NCBI GenBank assembly: GCA_017481065.1
Contig: JAFUPT010000141.1
Location: forward strand, 1-22,918
From: Clostridia bacterium
GTDB taxonomy: Bacteria > Bacillota_A > Clostridia > Christensenellales > Aristaeellaceae
Length of the DNA stretch: 22,918 nucleotides
Direction of reading: 5' to 3'
A program made the position numbers and the translations under genes. This document shows, piece by piece, positions 22,782 to 22,918 of this stretch (position 1 is its first letter; every line of letters begins with the position of its first letter). The notes beneath the pieces are model-generated. The model worked only from the letters and a program-made list of their open reading frames with translations. It searched no databases and had not been told where the DNA came from.

Positions 22782-22918
22782 ATGAGAATACTGGCAATCG
22801 GGTGCCATCCGGATGATCTGGAGATCGCATGCTACGGCACCCTGGCGAAGTATGTGAAGCAGGGGCACGAGGTATATGTGTGCCATGTGGCGAACGGGAA
22901 CCTGGGGCATGTGGAAAT
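22782..22918 (+). CDS. PIG-L/LmbE family deacetylase, N-terminal part, partial
   Basis: The first 45 codons are present; the gene runs off the window. It starts RILAIGCHPDDLEIACYGT with the HPDD zinc-binding motif (residues 9-12) and continues KYVKQGHEVYVCHVANGN, the standard beginning of PIG-L-type N-acetylglucosaminyl deacetylases (LmbE, MshB, BshB, DUF-free form). These zinc enzymes remove acetyl groups from amino sugars or their conjugates. ATG 22782 follows AAGGAGG (22768-22774) by 7 bases; that site overlaps the end of the ROK gene, so the two are in one operon. Its presence hints that the imported compound may be an N-acylated sugar derivative, which is only suggestive. Confidence 0.9.
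   Translation, partial: MRILAIGCHPDDLEIACYGTLAKYVKQGHEVYVCHVANGNLGHVE

Noticed and set aside
1..22918. CRISPR arrays, tRNA or rRNA genes, insertion sequences
   Set aside because: No regularly spaced repeats, cloverleaf-type sequences, rRNA-like blocks, transposase frames or paired terminal inverted repeats were recognised on reading both strands. No search program was run.

Overview
The window looks like chromosome from an anaerobic, fermentative Clostridia-type Firmicute of moderately high G+C content, possibly a gut member of the Christensenellales or Oscillospirales. The taxon is inferred from strong AGGAGG ribosome binding sites, short Rho-independent terminators, Ala-Phe-Ala type signal peptides and the gene content. 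No rRNA, tRNA, insertion sequence, CRISPR array or prophage gene was seen, and no stretch above 300 bases lacks a gene.

Layout. (1) 1-2370, + strand: the end of a sugar ABC importer of the YtfR-YtfT-YjfF (galactofuranose-type) family, closed by a strong bidirectional terminator. (2) 2377-7427, - strand: a corrinoid-dependent methyltransferase operon, read as corrinoid protein, a MtaA-like methyltransferase with a full zinc motif, two further uroporphyrinogen-decarboxylase-fold proteins, and then a Gfo/Idh/MocA oxidoreductase after a GC-rich gap. A PocR-AraC regulator (7536-8786, +) is transcribed divergently from an AT-rich 108-base spacer. (3) 8798-9637, - strand: a DUF368 (PopT-like) membrane protein, convergent with the regulator and sharing its terminator. 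(4) 9791-14934, + strand: a PTS permease with domain order IIA-IIC-IIB, its own Enzyme I, and a type II glycerate kinase with a separate promoter. (5) 14976-22918: a divergent locus around the spacer 17604-17867. To the left (-) lie a NitT/TauT-type substrate-binding protein, a Gfo/Idh/MocA dehydrogenase and a VOC metalloenzyme. To the right (+) lie ATPase A, permease A, ATPase B, permease B, a small one-helix membrane protein, a ROK repressor and the start of a PIG-L/LmbE deacetylase.

How the genes work together. The methyltransferase operon should take a methyl group from an unknown methylated (perhaps methoxylated) compound onto the corrinoid protein, under control of the PocR-AraC sensor. 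The methyl acceptor enzyme and corrinoid reactivator are not in view. The right-hand locus encodes a complete importer for an unknown small molecule together with candidate catabolic enzymes and its probable repressor.

The strongest unusual observation is in that importer. Its two ATPases carry complementary defects. ATPase A has lost the Walker B glutamate (Gln) and the switch histidine (Asn) but keeps LSGGM. ATPase B keeps both catalytic residues but has lost the signature motif. In a head-to-tail heterodimer this puts all the defects in one ATP site and leaves one fully canonical site. Such asymmetry is well known in ABC exporters but is not something I know to be described for this importer family.
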